From the NCBI GenBank assembly GCA_023415515.1, contig JAEZKH010000419.1, positions 1 to 22,284 on the forward strand: a stretch of DNA of 22,284 nucleotides. Reading direction: 5' to 3'. The notes beneath the pieces are model-generated. The model worked only from the letters and a program-made list of their open reading frames with translations. It was not told the DNA's origin and made no database searches. Shown here in pieces: positions 14,047 to 21,287 of this stretch; within the stretch, counting starts at the first letter, position 1; every line of letters starts with the position of its first letter. This stretch comes from Actinomycetes bacterium. Its GTDB lineage: Bacteria; Actinomycetota; Actinomycetes; Mycobacteriales; Mycobacteriaceae. A program made the translations under genes and the position numbers.

Positions 14047-17000
14047 ATGACCAGTCCGTCGGCTCCTCGCGCGAGCGCTCGTCGCTCCTTCGTGCACCTC
14101 CACAACCACACCGAATACTCGATGCTGGACGGTGCTGCGAAAATCGCTCCGATGCTGGCCGAGGCCCAGCGGCTGGAGATGCCTGCGATCGGCATGACCG
14201 ACCACGGAAACATGTTCGGCGCCAGCGAGTTCTACAACGCGGCCACCGAAGCCGGTATCAAACCGATCATCGGCGTCGAGGCCTACATTGCGCCGGGGTC
14301 CCGCTTCGACACCAAGCGCATCCTGTGGGGCGATCCCAGCCAGAAGTCCGACGACGTGTCAGGCAGCGGTTCCTACACCCATTTGACGATGGTCGCGGAG
14401 AACGCGACCGGCGTGCGCAACCTGTTCAAGCTGTCGTCGCTGGCATCGTTCGAGGGCCAGCTCGGCAAGTGGTCGCGAATGGACGCCGAGATCGTCGCCG
14501 AGCACGCCACCGGCATCATCGCCACCACCGGCTGCCCCTCGGGGGAGGTGCAGACCCGGCTGCGCCTCGGCCATGACCGCGAGGCGCTGGAATCGGCGGC
14601 GAAATGGCGCGAGATCTTCGGCCCGGACAACTACTTCCTCGAGCTGATGGACCACGGCCTGTCGATCGAGCGTCGGGTCCGCGACGGGCTGCTCGAGATC
14701 GGTCGCAAGCTCGACATCCCGCCGCTGGCCACCAATGACTGCCACTACGTCACTCGCGACGCCGCCCACAACCACGAGGCGCTGCTGTGCGTGCAGACGG
14801 GGAAGACCCTTTCCGACCCGAACCGGTTCAAATTCGACGGGGACGGCTACTACCTCAAGTCCGCGGCCGAGATGCGGGCCGTGTGGGACGACGAGCTTCC
14901 CGGCGCATGCGACGCGACGCTGCTGATCGCCGAACGCGTGCAGTCCTACAAAGAGGTGTGGGAGACCCGGGACCGGATGCCGGTGTTCCCCGTGCCGGAA
15001 GGCCACGATCAGGCATCGTGGCTGCGTCATGAGGTGGACGCGGGGCTGGCCAGGCGTTTCCCGGGCGGCGTGCCTCAGGCCTACATCGACAGGGCCGCAT
15101 ACGAGATCGAGGTCATCTGCGCCAAGGGCTTCCCGTCCTACTTCCTGATCGTCGCCGACCTCGTCGGCTACGCGCGCTCGGTGGACATCCGGGTGGGGCC
15201 CGGCCGCGGGTCGGCGGCAGGGTCGCTGGTCGCCTACGCGCTGCGCATCACCGACATCGACCCGATCGAGCATGGGCTGCTGTTCGAGCGCTTCCTCAAC
15301 CCCGAACGCGCGTCGATGCCCGATATCGACATCGACTTCGACGATCGGCGCCGCGGTGAAATGGTGCGATATGCCGCCGACAAGTGGGGCCACGACCGGG
15401 TTGCCCAGGTCATCACCTTCGGCACCATCAAAACCAAGGCGGCATTGAAGGACTCGGCCCGCATCCACTACGGGCAGCCTGGCTTCGCGATCGCCGATCG
15501 CATCACCAAGGCGCTGCCGCCGCCCATCATGGCCAAGGACATCCCGCTGTCGGGCATCACCGACCCGAGCCATGAGCGGTACAAGGAAGCCGCCGAGGTG
15601 CGCGGCCTGATCGACACCGATCCCGACGTGCGCACCATCTACGAGACGGCGCGGGGGCTGGAGGGCTTGATCCGCAACGCCGGTGTGCACGCCTGCGCGG
15701 TGATCATGAGCAGCGAGCCGCTCACCGAGGCCATCCCGCTGTGGAAGCGGCCGCAGGACGGCGCCATCATCACCGGCTGGGACTACCCGTCGTGCGAGGC
15801 CATCGGCCTGCTGAAGATGGACTTCCTCGGTCTGCGCAACCTGACGATCATCGGTGATGCGCTGGAGAACATCAAAGCCAACAGGGGCATCGAACTCGAT
15901 CTCGAGTCCGTTCCGCTCGACGATCCCAAGACATACGAATTGCTCGGCCGCGGAGACACTCTCGGTGTCTTCCAGCTCGACGGCGGGCCGATGCGAGACC
16001 TCCTCCGCCGCATGCAGCCCACCGGCTTCGAGGATGTGGTCGCTGTCATCGCGCTCTACCGGCCTGGCCCGATGGGCATGAACGCGCACAACGACTACGC
16101 CGACCGCAAGAACAACAAGCAGGCGATCAAGCCGATCCACCCCGAGTTGGCGGAACCTCTCGAGGAGATTCTCTCGGAGACCTACGGCCTGATCGTCTAC
16201 CAGGAACAGATCATGCGCATCGCGCAGAAGGTGGCGAGCTACTCGCTCGCCCGAGCCGACATCCTGCGTAAGGCGATGGGCAAGAAGAAGCGCGAGGTGC
16301 TCGACAAGGAGTACGAAGGCTTCTCCGAAGGCATGAAGGCCAACGGCTTCTCCGCAGGCGCGATCAAGGCGTTGTGGGACACCGTGCTGCCGTTCGCCGA
16401 CTACGCGTTCAACAAGTCGCACGCGGCGGGCTACGGGCTGGTGTCGTACTGGACGGCGTACCTGAAGGCGAATTATCCGGCCGAGTACATGGCGGGCCTG
16501 CTCACCTCCGTCGGCGACGACAAGGACAAGGCCGCTGTCTATCTGGCCGACTGCCGGAGGCTGGGGATCACGGTGCTGCCGCCCGACGTCAACGAGTCCA
16601 GCCTGAACTTCGCCTCGGTGGGCGAAGACATCCGCTACGGCCTCGGTGCAGTGCGTAATGTCGGCGCAAATGTCGTTGCGTCCATGATCAACTCGCGCAC
16701 AGAGAAGGGGAAGTTCATCGACTTCTCCGACTACCTGAACAAGATCGACATCGGGCCGTGCAACAAGAAGGTCACCGAATCGCTGATCAAGGCAGGCGGT
16801 TTCGACTCGCTCGGGCATCCGCGCAAAGGCCTGTTCCTGGTGCACACCGACGCCGTCGACTCGGTCCTCGGGACGAAGAAGGCCGAGGCGATGGGCCAGT
16901 TCGACCTCTTCGGCGGCGCCGACACCGCCACCGACGCCGTGTTCACCATCAAGGTGCCCGACGAGGAGTGGGACGACAAGCACAAGCTGGCGCTCGAGCG

Positions 17001-17604
17001 CGAGATGCTCGGCCTGTACGTCTCGGGCCACCCGCTCAACGGCGTCGCGCACCTGTTGGCCACCCAGGTCGACACCCAGATTCCGGCGATCCTCGACGGC
17101 GAAGTCCCCAATGATGCGCAGGTACGCGTCGGCGGGATTCTCACAGGGGTGAACCGTCGGGTCAACAAGAACGGTATGCCATGGGCATCAGCACAATTGG
17201 AGGATCTGACCGGCGGCGTGGAGGTGATGTTCTTCCCGCACACGTACTCGAGCTACGGCGCCGAGGTGGTCGACGACGCCGTGGTGCTGGTCAGCGCAAA
17301 GGTCAGGATCCAGGATGATCGCATCTGCCTGATCGCCAACGACCTCGTGGTGCCCGACTTCTCGAACGCCTCCGTGGATCGGCCGCTGGCGGTGAGCCTG
17401 CCGACGCGGCAGTGCACCATCGACAAGGTCAACGCGCTCAAACAGGTGCTCGCACGTCACCCCGGCACCTCACAGGTTCATCTTCGGCTGATCAGCGGCG
17501 AGCGCATCACCACCCTGGAACTGGATCAGTCGCTGCGGGTCACCCCATCCTCGGCGTTGATGGGCGATCTGAAGGCGCTGTTGGGTCCCGGTTGCCTGGG
17601 TTGA
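14047..17604 (+). CDS. dnaE1: DNA polymerase III alpha subunit
   Basis: This is the replicative C-family DNA polymerase. The 1185-aa product matches M. tuberculosis DnaE1 (1184 aa). The N-terminal PHP domain starts with HLHNHTEYS at 17-25 and keeps the histidines and acidic residues needed for the metal-dependent 3'-5' proofreading known for mycobacterial DnaE1. The palm contains PDIDIDFDD, with catalytic D426 and D428. Later come the tandem HhH region, QFDLF at 951-955 (internal beta-clamp-binding motif), and an OB fold near 1015-1085 (VRVGGILTGVNRRVNKNG). ATG 14047 is chosen over GTG 14041 because the -10 TAGACT ends at 14037. The stop TGA shares its A with the next gene's ATG, implying coupling. 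Confidence 0.97.
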   Translation: MTSPSAPRASARRSFVHLHNHTEYSMLDGAAKIAPMLAEAQRLEMPAIGMTDHGNMFGASEFYNAATEAGIKPIIGVEAYIAPGSRFDTKRILWGDPSQKSDDVSGSGSYTHLTMVAENATGVRNLFKLSSLASFEGQLGKWSRMDAEIVAEHATGIIATTGCPSGEVQTRLRLGHDREALESAAKWREIFGPDNYFLELMDHGLSIERRVRDGLLEIGRKLDIPPLATNDCHYVTRDAAHNHEALLCVQTGKTLSDPNRFKFDGDGYYLKSAAEMRAVWDDELPGACDATLLIAERVQSYKEVWETRDRMPVFPVPEGHDQASWLRHEVDAGLARRFPGGVPQAYIDRAAYEIEVICAKGFPSYFLIVADLVGYARSVDIRVGPGRGSAAGSLVAYALRITDIDPIEHGLLFERFLNPERASMPDIDIDFDDRRRGEMVRYAADKWGHDRVAQVITFGTIKTKAALKDSARIHYGQPGFAIADRITKALPPPIMAKDIPLSGITDPSHERYKEAAEVRGLIDTDPDVRTIYETARGLEGLIRNAGVHACAVIMSSEPLTEAIPLWKRPQDGAIITGWDYPSCEAIGLLKMDFLGLRNLTIIGDALENIKANRGIELDLESVPLDDPKTYELLGRGDTLGVFQLDGGPMRDLLRRMQPTGFEDVVAVIALYRPGPMGMNAHNDYADRKNNKQAIKPIHPELAEPLEEILSETYGLIVYQEQIMRIAQKVASYSLARADILRKAMGKKKREVLDKEYEGFSEGMKANGFSAGAIKALWDTVLPFADYAFNKSHAAGYGLVSYWTAYLKANYPAEYMAGLLTSVGDDKDKAAVYLADCRRLGITVLPPDVNESSLNFASVGEDIRYGLGAVRNVGANVVASMINSRTEKGKFIDFSDYLNKIDIGPCNKKVTESLIKAGGFDSLGHPRKGLFLVHTDAVDSVLGTKKAEAMGQFDLFGGADTATDAVFTIKVPDEEWDDKHKLALEREMLGLYVSGHPLNGVAHLLATQVDTQIPAILDGEVPNDAQVRVGGILTGVNRRVNKNGMPWASAQLEDLTGGVEVMFFPHTYSSYGAEVVDDAVVLVSAKVRIQDDRICLIANDLVVPDFSNASVDRPLAVSLPTRQCTIDKVNALKQVLARHPGTSQVHLRLISGERITTLELDQSLRVTPSSALMGDLKALLGPGCLG

Positions 17605-18431
17605 TGGCTTCGCCAGACCTGTACACCGAATTCCGCCGGTTGCATGAGGGCGGCTGCTTCGTGATACCGAATCCGTGGGACCGGGGCACCGCGATCGCCT
17701 TGGCCGCGTGCGGGTTTAGGGCGCTGGCCACCACCAGCGCGGGTTTCGCGTTCGCGCGCGGGTTGCCCGACTCGCCGACGTCGCTCACGACCGACGCCGT
17801 CCTCGGCAACATCGCCGAGATCGTCGATGCGGTCGCCCTGCCGGTCAACGCCGACTTCCAAGCGGGCTACGCGGACGAGTTGGATCGGTTGGCCGTCAAC
17901 GTCTCTCGCTGCGTCGCCACCGGCGTCGCAGGGCTGTCCATCGAAGACGCGTGGGGCGACGGCGACGATCCGGTGCTGCCGATCGAGCAGGCGGTCGAGC
18001 GCATCCGGGTGGCGCGCTCGGCTATCAACGCCTCCGGTCGCGACGTCGTGTTGACGGCACGCGCCGAGTGCTTCCTGTACGGTCACCCCGATCCGCTGAG
18101 GGAGGCGATCGAGCGGTTGCAGGCCTTCGCCGATGCGGGCGCCGATGTGCTGTTCGCTCCCGGCATCGCGAGCCGCGAAGACATCGCGGCGTTGATGGAT
18201 GCGGTGGGGCCCTACCCGGTCAACGTGTTGAAGTCCTCCGGCGCGGGGTTGTCGATGGCCGAGCTGGCCGACCTCGGTGTCCGGCGGATCAGCGTCGGGT
18301 CGGCGCTGTCGCGGGTCACCTGGAACGCCTTCCTGTCGGCCGCGCGCAGCATCGCCGACGGCGGCGACTTCACGCCGCTGGCGAACGCGGCCCCCTTCGC
18401 GGAGCTGAACGGCCTGTTCGAGGCTGATTAG
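17604..18431 (+). CDS. Isocitrate lyase/PEP mutase-family protein
   Basis: This 275-aa TIM-barrel protein belongs to the isocitrate lyase/PEP phosphonomutase superfamily. It shows the N-terminal IPNPWDRGTA (21-30), ATTSAGFA (42-49), the Mg-binding-type VNADFQAGY (81-89), SIEDAWGD (112-119) and TARAECFL (151-158). The flexible loop lacks the K-K/R-C-G-H motif of true isocitrate and methylisocitrate lyases, so a C-C lyase of that kind is unlikely. Many such proteins act on small oxo-acids or have unknown substrates. The ATG overlaps the dnaE1 stop by one base (TGATG), so it is probably translated from the dnaE1 mRNA, an unexpected pairing of metabolism with replication. Its stop overlaps the convergent methyltransferase stop by 4 nt (TTAG). 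Confidence 0.85.
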   Translation: MASPDLYTEFRRLHEGGCFVIPNPWDRGTAIALAACGFRALATTSAGFAFARGLPDSPTSLTTDAVLGNIAEIVDAVALPVNADFQAGYADELDRLAVNVSRCVATGVAGLSIEDAWGDGDDPVLPIEQAVERIRVARSAINASGRDVVLTARAECFLYGHPDPLREAIERLQAFADAGADVLFAPGIASREDIAALMDAVGPYPVNVLKSSGAGLSMAELADLGVRRISVGSALSRVTWNAFLSAARSIADGGDFTPLANAAPFAELNGLFEAD

Positions 18432-19261
18432 AACGCGTAGCGCAGGATTCGTGCCTTGCGCCGTGCCGTCCTGCTGTGCCGCGAGAGCTTGGTCGCCACC
18501 CGAACCCAGCCGGGAAACAAGTCGACTTCCGGGGCGTCGGTCAGGCTTGCCTCTTCGATCAGTCGCAGCCGCGGATTCCAACTCTCGGGGTGATGGGCGT
18601 CCTTGAAGCCCGGATAGGCGAACTGGCTGCCGACGTCTTTGAACATCTTCTGCGGGTAGAGCTTGACCGCCAGCCTGCTGAGCCGACCGATCCTGCCGTA
18701 GTCGTTGAACGCCAGCTGACCGGACCGGAAGTGCTTGGTGATGTGGGCGAAGATACCCACGATGACCGGCTCGTCGAGGAAGGCGAACAGCCCGTCGGCG
18801 ATCAGCATTGCCGGGCGATCGGCCGGTATCGCTTCGCTCCAGCGGTCCCCGGCCAGCGAGGCGGCCACCGAATGCGATTGTGGCGCCGAGGGAAGCGTCT
18901 CACCCCGCACGTCGATGATTCCCGGCAGGTCCACGCTGTACCAGTCCACCGTCGGCGGCGGTGCGACGCGGTAGTACCCACTGTCCAGGCCGGCGCCGAG
19001 GTCGACGACGACCGCATCGGGATGCGCGTCGACGAATGCACGCACCCGGTCGTCGAGCATCTTGGCGCGCAACGCGGTCTGACACACCACGCTGGTCTGC
19101 ACTCCCAGGCCCTCGAAGTCGTAGTCGATCTTGCCGACCACCTCGTCGGCCAGCGCGTCGCCGAGGATGGGTTCGGTCCACCGGCTGTCCAACGCCCTCG
19201 CGTATTCGGTGAGGAATGCGGTCTGCTCGATCGGCGACAAGTCGGTTGTGGCGATACCCAT
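18428..19261 (-). CDS. LCM-family SAM-dependent methyltransferase
   Basis: This 277-aa class I methyltransferase resembles the leucine carboxyl methyltransferase/TcmP O-methyltransferase family. The SAM-binding motif is VVVDLGAGLDSGYYR at 84-98, followed by an acidic strand end (WYSVDLPGI, 106-114) and MLIADGLFAFLDE near 152-164. QTALRAKMLDDRV upstream is also typical of this family. The substrate is unknown; relatives methylate polyketides or carboxylates. The ATG at 19259-19261 has TACGTT on the minus strand ending 6 nt upstream, so it is probably leaderless. A 12-bp palindrome sits at the -35 position. It lies 34 bp downstream of the channel-like membrane-protein gene on the same strand. 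Confidence 0.87.
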   Translation of the reverse strand: MGIATTDLSPIEQTAFLTEYARALDSRWTEPILGDALADEVVGKIDYDFEGLGVQTSVVCQTALRAKMLDDRVRAFVDAHPDAVVVDLGAGLDSGYYRVAPPPTVDWYSVDLPGIIDVRGETLPSAPQSHSVAASLAGDRWSEAIPADRPAMLIADGLFAFLDEPVIVGIFAHITKHFRSGQLAFNDYGRIGRLSRLAVKLYPQKMFKDVGSQFAYPGFKDAHHPESWNPRLRLIEEASLTDAPEVDLFPGWVRVATKLSRHSRTARRKARILRYAF

Positions 19262-19267
19262 GACCCG

Positions 19268-19273
19268 AACGTA
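19268..19273 (-). promoter_or_regulatory. -10 element of the methyltransferase gene
   Basis: TACGTT (TANNNT) on the minus strand is followed by 6 nt and the ATG at 19261, the leaderless arrangement seen elsewhere in the window. Confidence 0.5.
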
Positions 19274-19287
19274 CCCCTGCGCCGCGA

Positions 19288-19299
19288 CTGAACGTTCAG
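19288..19299. promoter_or_regulatory. Candidate operator CTGAACGTTCAG
   Basis: This is a perfect 12-bp palindrome about 15 bp upstream of the methyltransferase -10, covering the -35 position. It overlaps the stop codon of the membrane-protein gene. ACGTTCA repeats at 19306-19312. The size and symmetry suit a dimeric repressor such as a TetR-type protein, but no regulator gene is adjacent. Confidence 0.4.
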
Positions 19300-20036
19300 C
19301 CCAAAACGTTCACTGCCCTGGCGATTACGAGTGCGGCGGTGGACAACGCCACCATCGCCTGCAGGGCCATCAGCATCTTGGCCCAGCGCGCCAGCGGCAT
19401 GGTGTCGGTGGGGGAGAACGCCATCACGTTCGTGACGCTGACGTACAGGTAGTCGACGAAGGTCGGACGCCAATCCGGCTTGGCCACATTGGGAGTCGTC
19501 ATCTGAGGGAACAGAAAATCCGGATATGGCCGCTCGCCGACGTGTCGGGCGAAGGGGCCGCCGCGGTCGAGTTCCCAGTACCAGACGCCGAACACGATGA
19601 CGTTGGTGACGAATACCGCCGCGCCGCTGCCCAGCAGCACCGCGGCGTCGTTGCTCACCTCGCCGGTGAGGATGCGCACATCGAGGACGATGGCCGATGC
19701 CGTGTTGTCGACGGTGATCGCGGCGAGCAGCACCCACGTGGCGTACTTGCCGAACCGGGTCCGGCGCGACATGACGCGCGGATTGATCGCCAGCAGTGCG
19801 ACCAGGAGAAGACCTTCGAGCACCAGCAGGGGCCAGCGCGGCACCACCGTGTATGCCCTGGGGATCGCGATCTGCTGGGCCATGACCGCCAGCACGGCGA
19901 TCCGCACGGGTATCGCGCTTTCCGGGTCGCCGTGGCGGACCCAGGCGGGCACCCGTTTGTCGGCGTCGGCTGCGAGTTCCTGTGCGAGGCGGATGAGGCG
20001 ATCGCGGCGCGGATCGGATTGCGGTGAACCGTCCAT
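19296..20036 (-). CDS. Ion-channel-like membrane protein
   Basis: This is a predicted integral membrane protein of 246 aa. A charged N-terminus (RLIRLAQELAADADKR) precedes about five or six hydrophobic segments, beginning near residue 40. The C-terminal part, DYLYVSVTNVMAFSPTDTMPLARWAKMLMALQAMVALSTAALVIARAVNVL, resembles the pore-helix and second helix of two-helix potassium-channel domains. It lacks a canonical TVGYG selectivity filter (it reads TNVMAFSP). This type is widespread in actinobacteria as uncharacterised or ion-channel-family membrane protein. The start is uncertain: ATG 20036 or ATG 20069 (11 residues longer), neither with a Shine-Dalgarno. CACACT-N6-ATG mildly favours 20036. 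Longer forms run through the divergent SRPBCC gene. Confidence 0.75.
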   Translation of the reverse strand: MDGSPQSDPRRDRLIRLAQELAADADKRVPAWVRHGDPESAIPVRIAVLAVMAQQIAIPRAYTVVPRWPLLVLEGLLLVALLAINPRVMSRRTRFGKYATWVLLAAITVDNTASAIVLDVRILTGEVSNDAAVLLGSGAAVFVTNVIVFGVWYWELDRGGPFARHVGERPYPDFLFPQMTTPNVAKPDWRPTFVDYLYVSVTNVMAFSPTDTMPLARWAKMLMALQAMVALSTAALVIARAVNVLG

Positions 20037-20094
20037 CTGCACAGTGTGATTGCCTAAGTTGAGAATCATGAGGACATCCGATCGGCCCGCCACA

Positions 20095-20108
20095 CTCTGT
20101 GAGCAGAG
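20095..20108. repeat. Inverted repeat CTCTG-N4-CAGAG
   Basis: Short perfect arms of 5 bp lie in the divergent region between the channel-like gene and the SRPBCC gene, 18 bp before the latter's ATG. It is a possible operator or chance; no -10 is convincing for the SRPBCC gene. Confidence 0.25.
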
Positions 20109-20126
20109 GGTCACGAGCGCAGCGCA

Positions 20127-20528
20127 ATGACGTCGCGACACATCAGCGTCTGGGTCGGCGCCCCGCCCGATGTCGTGTACGCCATTGCCGCTGACCCGCA
20201 GCAGCTGCCCACATGGGCATCCGGCCTCGCCGAGGGGGCGTTGCGGCAGACCGTCGACGGGTGGGTCGCCGACTCGCCGATGGGTGAGGTGATCGTCGAG
20301 TTCGCGCCCGTCAACGAGTTCGGGGTGCTCGACCACGTCGTGCGGATGCCTTCGGGGGAGTCGGTCTACAACCCGATGCGGGTGATCCCCGCCGGGCTGG
20401 GGCAGCCGCGCTGCGAGGTGGTGTTCACCATCCGGAAGCGGGACGGCATGTCCGACGAGGAGTTCGAGAACGACGCAGCGACTGTGGCCGCGGATCTGGA
20501 CCGGTTGCGGCGGCTGGCGGAGAGCTAG
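20127..20528 (+). CDS. SRPBCC (START-like) family protein
   Basis: This 133-aa cytoplasmic protein has the helix-grip SRPBCC pattern. It opens with ISVWVGAPPDVVYAIAADPQQLPTWASGL, where a strand is followed by the typical P..V..YAIAADP helix. Beta strands around VIVEFAPVNEFGVLDHVV and RCEVVFTIRKRDGMSDEEF follow, then a long C-terminal amphipathic helix (NDAATVAADLDRLRRLAES). Members bind hydrophobic ligands or act as polyketide cyclases; the ligand is unknown. The ATG at 20127 gives the expected N-terminus, though no Shine-Dalgarno or clear -10 precedes it. Its stop overlaps the stop of the convergent 64-aa membrane protein (CTAG). Confidence 0.82.
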   Translation: MTSRHISVWVGAPPDVVYAIAADPQQLPTWASGLAEGALRQTVDGWVADSPMGEVIVEFAPVNEFGVLDHVVRMPSGESVYNPMRVIPAGLGQPRCEVVFTIRKRDGMSDEEFENDAATVAADLDRLRRLAES

Positions 20529-20719
20529 TGACGTGAGACGACGACCCGCAGGCCGAGCCACACGGCGGTGGCAGTGCCTGCGGCGGTGAGCACGGCGGGG
20601 GCCGCGCTGCCGGTGACGACGCCCACAACGACCAGTACGAAGGCGCCGACCAGCAGCGCAGCCAGTTTGTACACCGGCCAGGGCACCCCGGCGATCGGTA
20701 CTTCGTCGTTCACGGTCAC
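20525..20719 (-). CDS. Small two-helix membrane protein
   Basis: This is a 64-aa hypothetical protein. After a short N-terminus (MTVNDEVPIAGVPWPVYK), two hydrophobic helices follow at about 19-36 and 40-56, with a basic end (RVVVSRH), which suggests a small membrane protein. The function is unknown. GTG 20719 is selected because TATCGT on the minus strand ends 6 nt upstream, a leaderless arrangement. The ATG two bases upstream is followed directly by TGA. A much longer open frame upstream only reflects the opposite-strand nitroreductase gene. Confidence 0.62.
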   Translation of the reverse strand: MTVNDEVPIAGVPWPVYKLAALLVGAFVLVVVGVVTGSAAPAVLTAAGTATAVWLGLRVVVSRH

Positions 20720-20725
20720 ATTGTC

Positions 20726-20731
20726 ACGATA
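20726..20731 (-). promoter_or_regulatory. -10 element of the small membrane-protein gene
   Basis: TATCGT (TANNNT) on the minus strand lies 6 nt before GTG 20719, supporting that start as leaderless. Confidence 0.45.
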
Positions 20732-20744
20732 GCTCGTAAGCAAA

Positions 20745-20762
20745 GTTTCGGGCAACCGAAAC
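20745..20762. promoter_or_regulatory. Candidate operator GTTTCGG-N4-CCGAAAC
   Basis: This is a perfect inverted repeat with 7-bp arms and a 4-bp centre, placed between two divergent leaderless promoters (-10 boxes at 20726-20731 minus and 20798-20803 plus). The symmetry suggests a dimeric regulator; the identity is unknown. Confidence 0.45.
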
Positions 20763-20797
20763 ACTCGATCAGGCCCGGCTGTTCTGCCTGGCGCGCC

Positions 20798-20803
20798 TAA
20801 GCT
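20798..20803 (+). promoter_or_regulatory. -10 element of the nitroreductase-family gene
   Basis: TAAGCT (TANNNT) is followed by 6 nt and ATG 20810, matching the leaderless pattern. Confidence 0.5.
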
Positions 20804-20809
20804 CACGAC

Positions 20810-21244
20810 ATGCCACTTTCCGGAGAATATGAGCCCAGCGCGTCCGACTGGGTTCGCGACCACGTCGAGAAGATCGAACGGTCCGGTGGCCGGGACGCCG
20901 AACTGAACGGGAAGCCGGTCGTCGTGCTCAACACCATCGGGGCCAAGAGCGGCAAGCTGCGCAGGACCCCGCTGATGAAGGTCGAGCACAACGGCGAATA
21001 CGCCGTGGTGGCGTCGCTGGGTGGGGCTCCGAAGAACCCGGTCTGGTACTACAACGTCAAGAAGAATCCTCGGGTGGAACTGCAGGACGGCGACACCACC
21101 CGCGACTACGACGCTCGCGAGGTCTTCGGCGACGAGAAGGCGGCCTGGTGGGACCGTGCGGTCCAGGCCTGGCCGGACTACGCCGAGTACCAGAAGAAGA
21201 CCGAGCGCGAGATCCCGGTGTTCGTGCTGACCCCCGTCGACTGA
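20810..21244 (+). CDS. F420-dependent nitroreductase-family protein (Rv1558-like)
   Basis: This 144-aa protein belongs to the deazaflavin (F420)-dependent nitroreductase/Ddn family of mycobacteria. It closely resembles M. tuberculosis Rv1558, sharing the MPLSGEY start, GAKSGKLRRTPLM (43-55), YAVVASLGGAPKNPVWYYNV (63-82), NPRVELQDG and the REVFGDEKAAWW helix. In this family those regions form the split-barrel fold and the F420 phosphate-binding site. The natural substrate is unknown, and no nitro-prodrug activity can be claimed from sequence. The start ATG 20810 is set by the -10 TAAGCT six nt upstream. As in M. tuberculosis, ilvA follows directly, 43 bp downstream. Confidence 0.9.
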   Translation: MPLSGEYEPSASDWVRDHVEKIERSGGRDAELNGKPVVVLNTIGAKSGKLRRTPLMKVEHNGEYAVVASLGGAPKNPVWYYNVKKNPRVELQDGDTTRDYDAREVFGDEKAAWWDRAVQAWPDYAEYQKKTEREIPVFVLTPVD

Positions 21245-21248
21245 ATTC

Positions 21249-21266
21249 GGTTTTGGCGGGAAAACC
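21249..21266 (+). terminator. Hairpin GGTTTT-N6-AAAACC before ilvA
   Basis: A 6-bp inverted repeat begins 4 nt after the nitroreductase stop and ends 21 bp before the ilvA GTG. It could be a weak terminator or a regulatory hairpin. There is no T-tract after it, so termination is uncertain. Confidence 0.3.
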
Positions 21267-21287
21267 CCCAGATGGCACCATTGATCG

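Noticed and set aside
12150..14213. 687-codon minus-strand frame across the YCII/ECF locus
   Set aside because: It crosses several real genes and its composition is typical of a shadow frame.
14359..17052. 897-codon open frame antisense to dnaE1
   Set aside because: Low-complexity shadow of a strongly conserved gene; no ribosome-binding site or domain.
20037..20561. Long N-terminal extension of the channel-like protein
   Set aside because: It runs antisense through the SRPBCC gene and shows no hydrophobic or conserved sequence.
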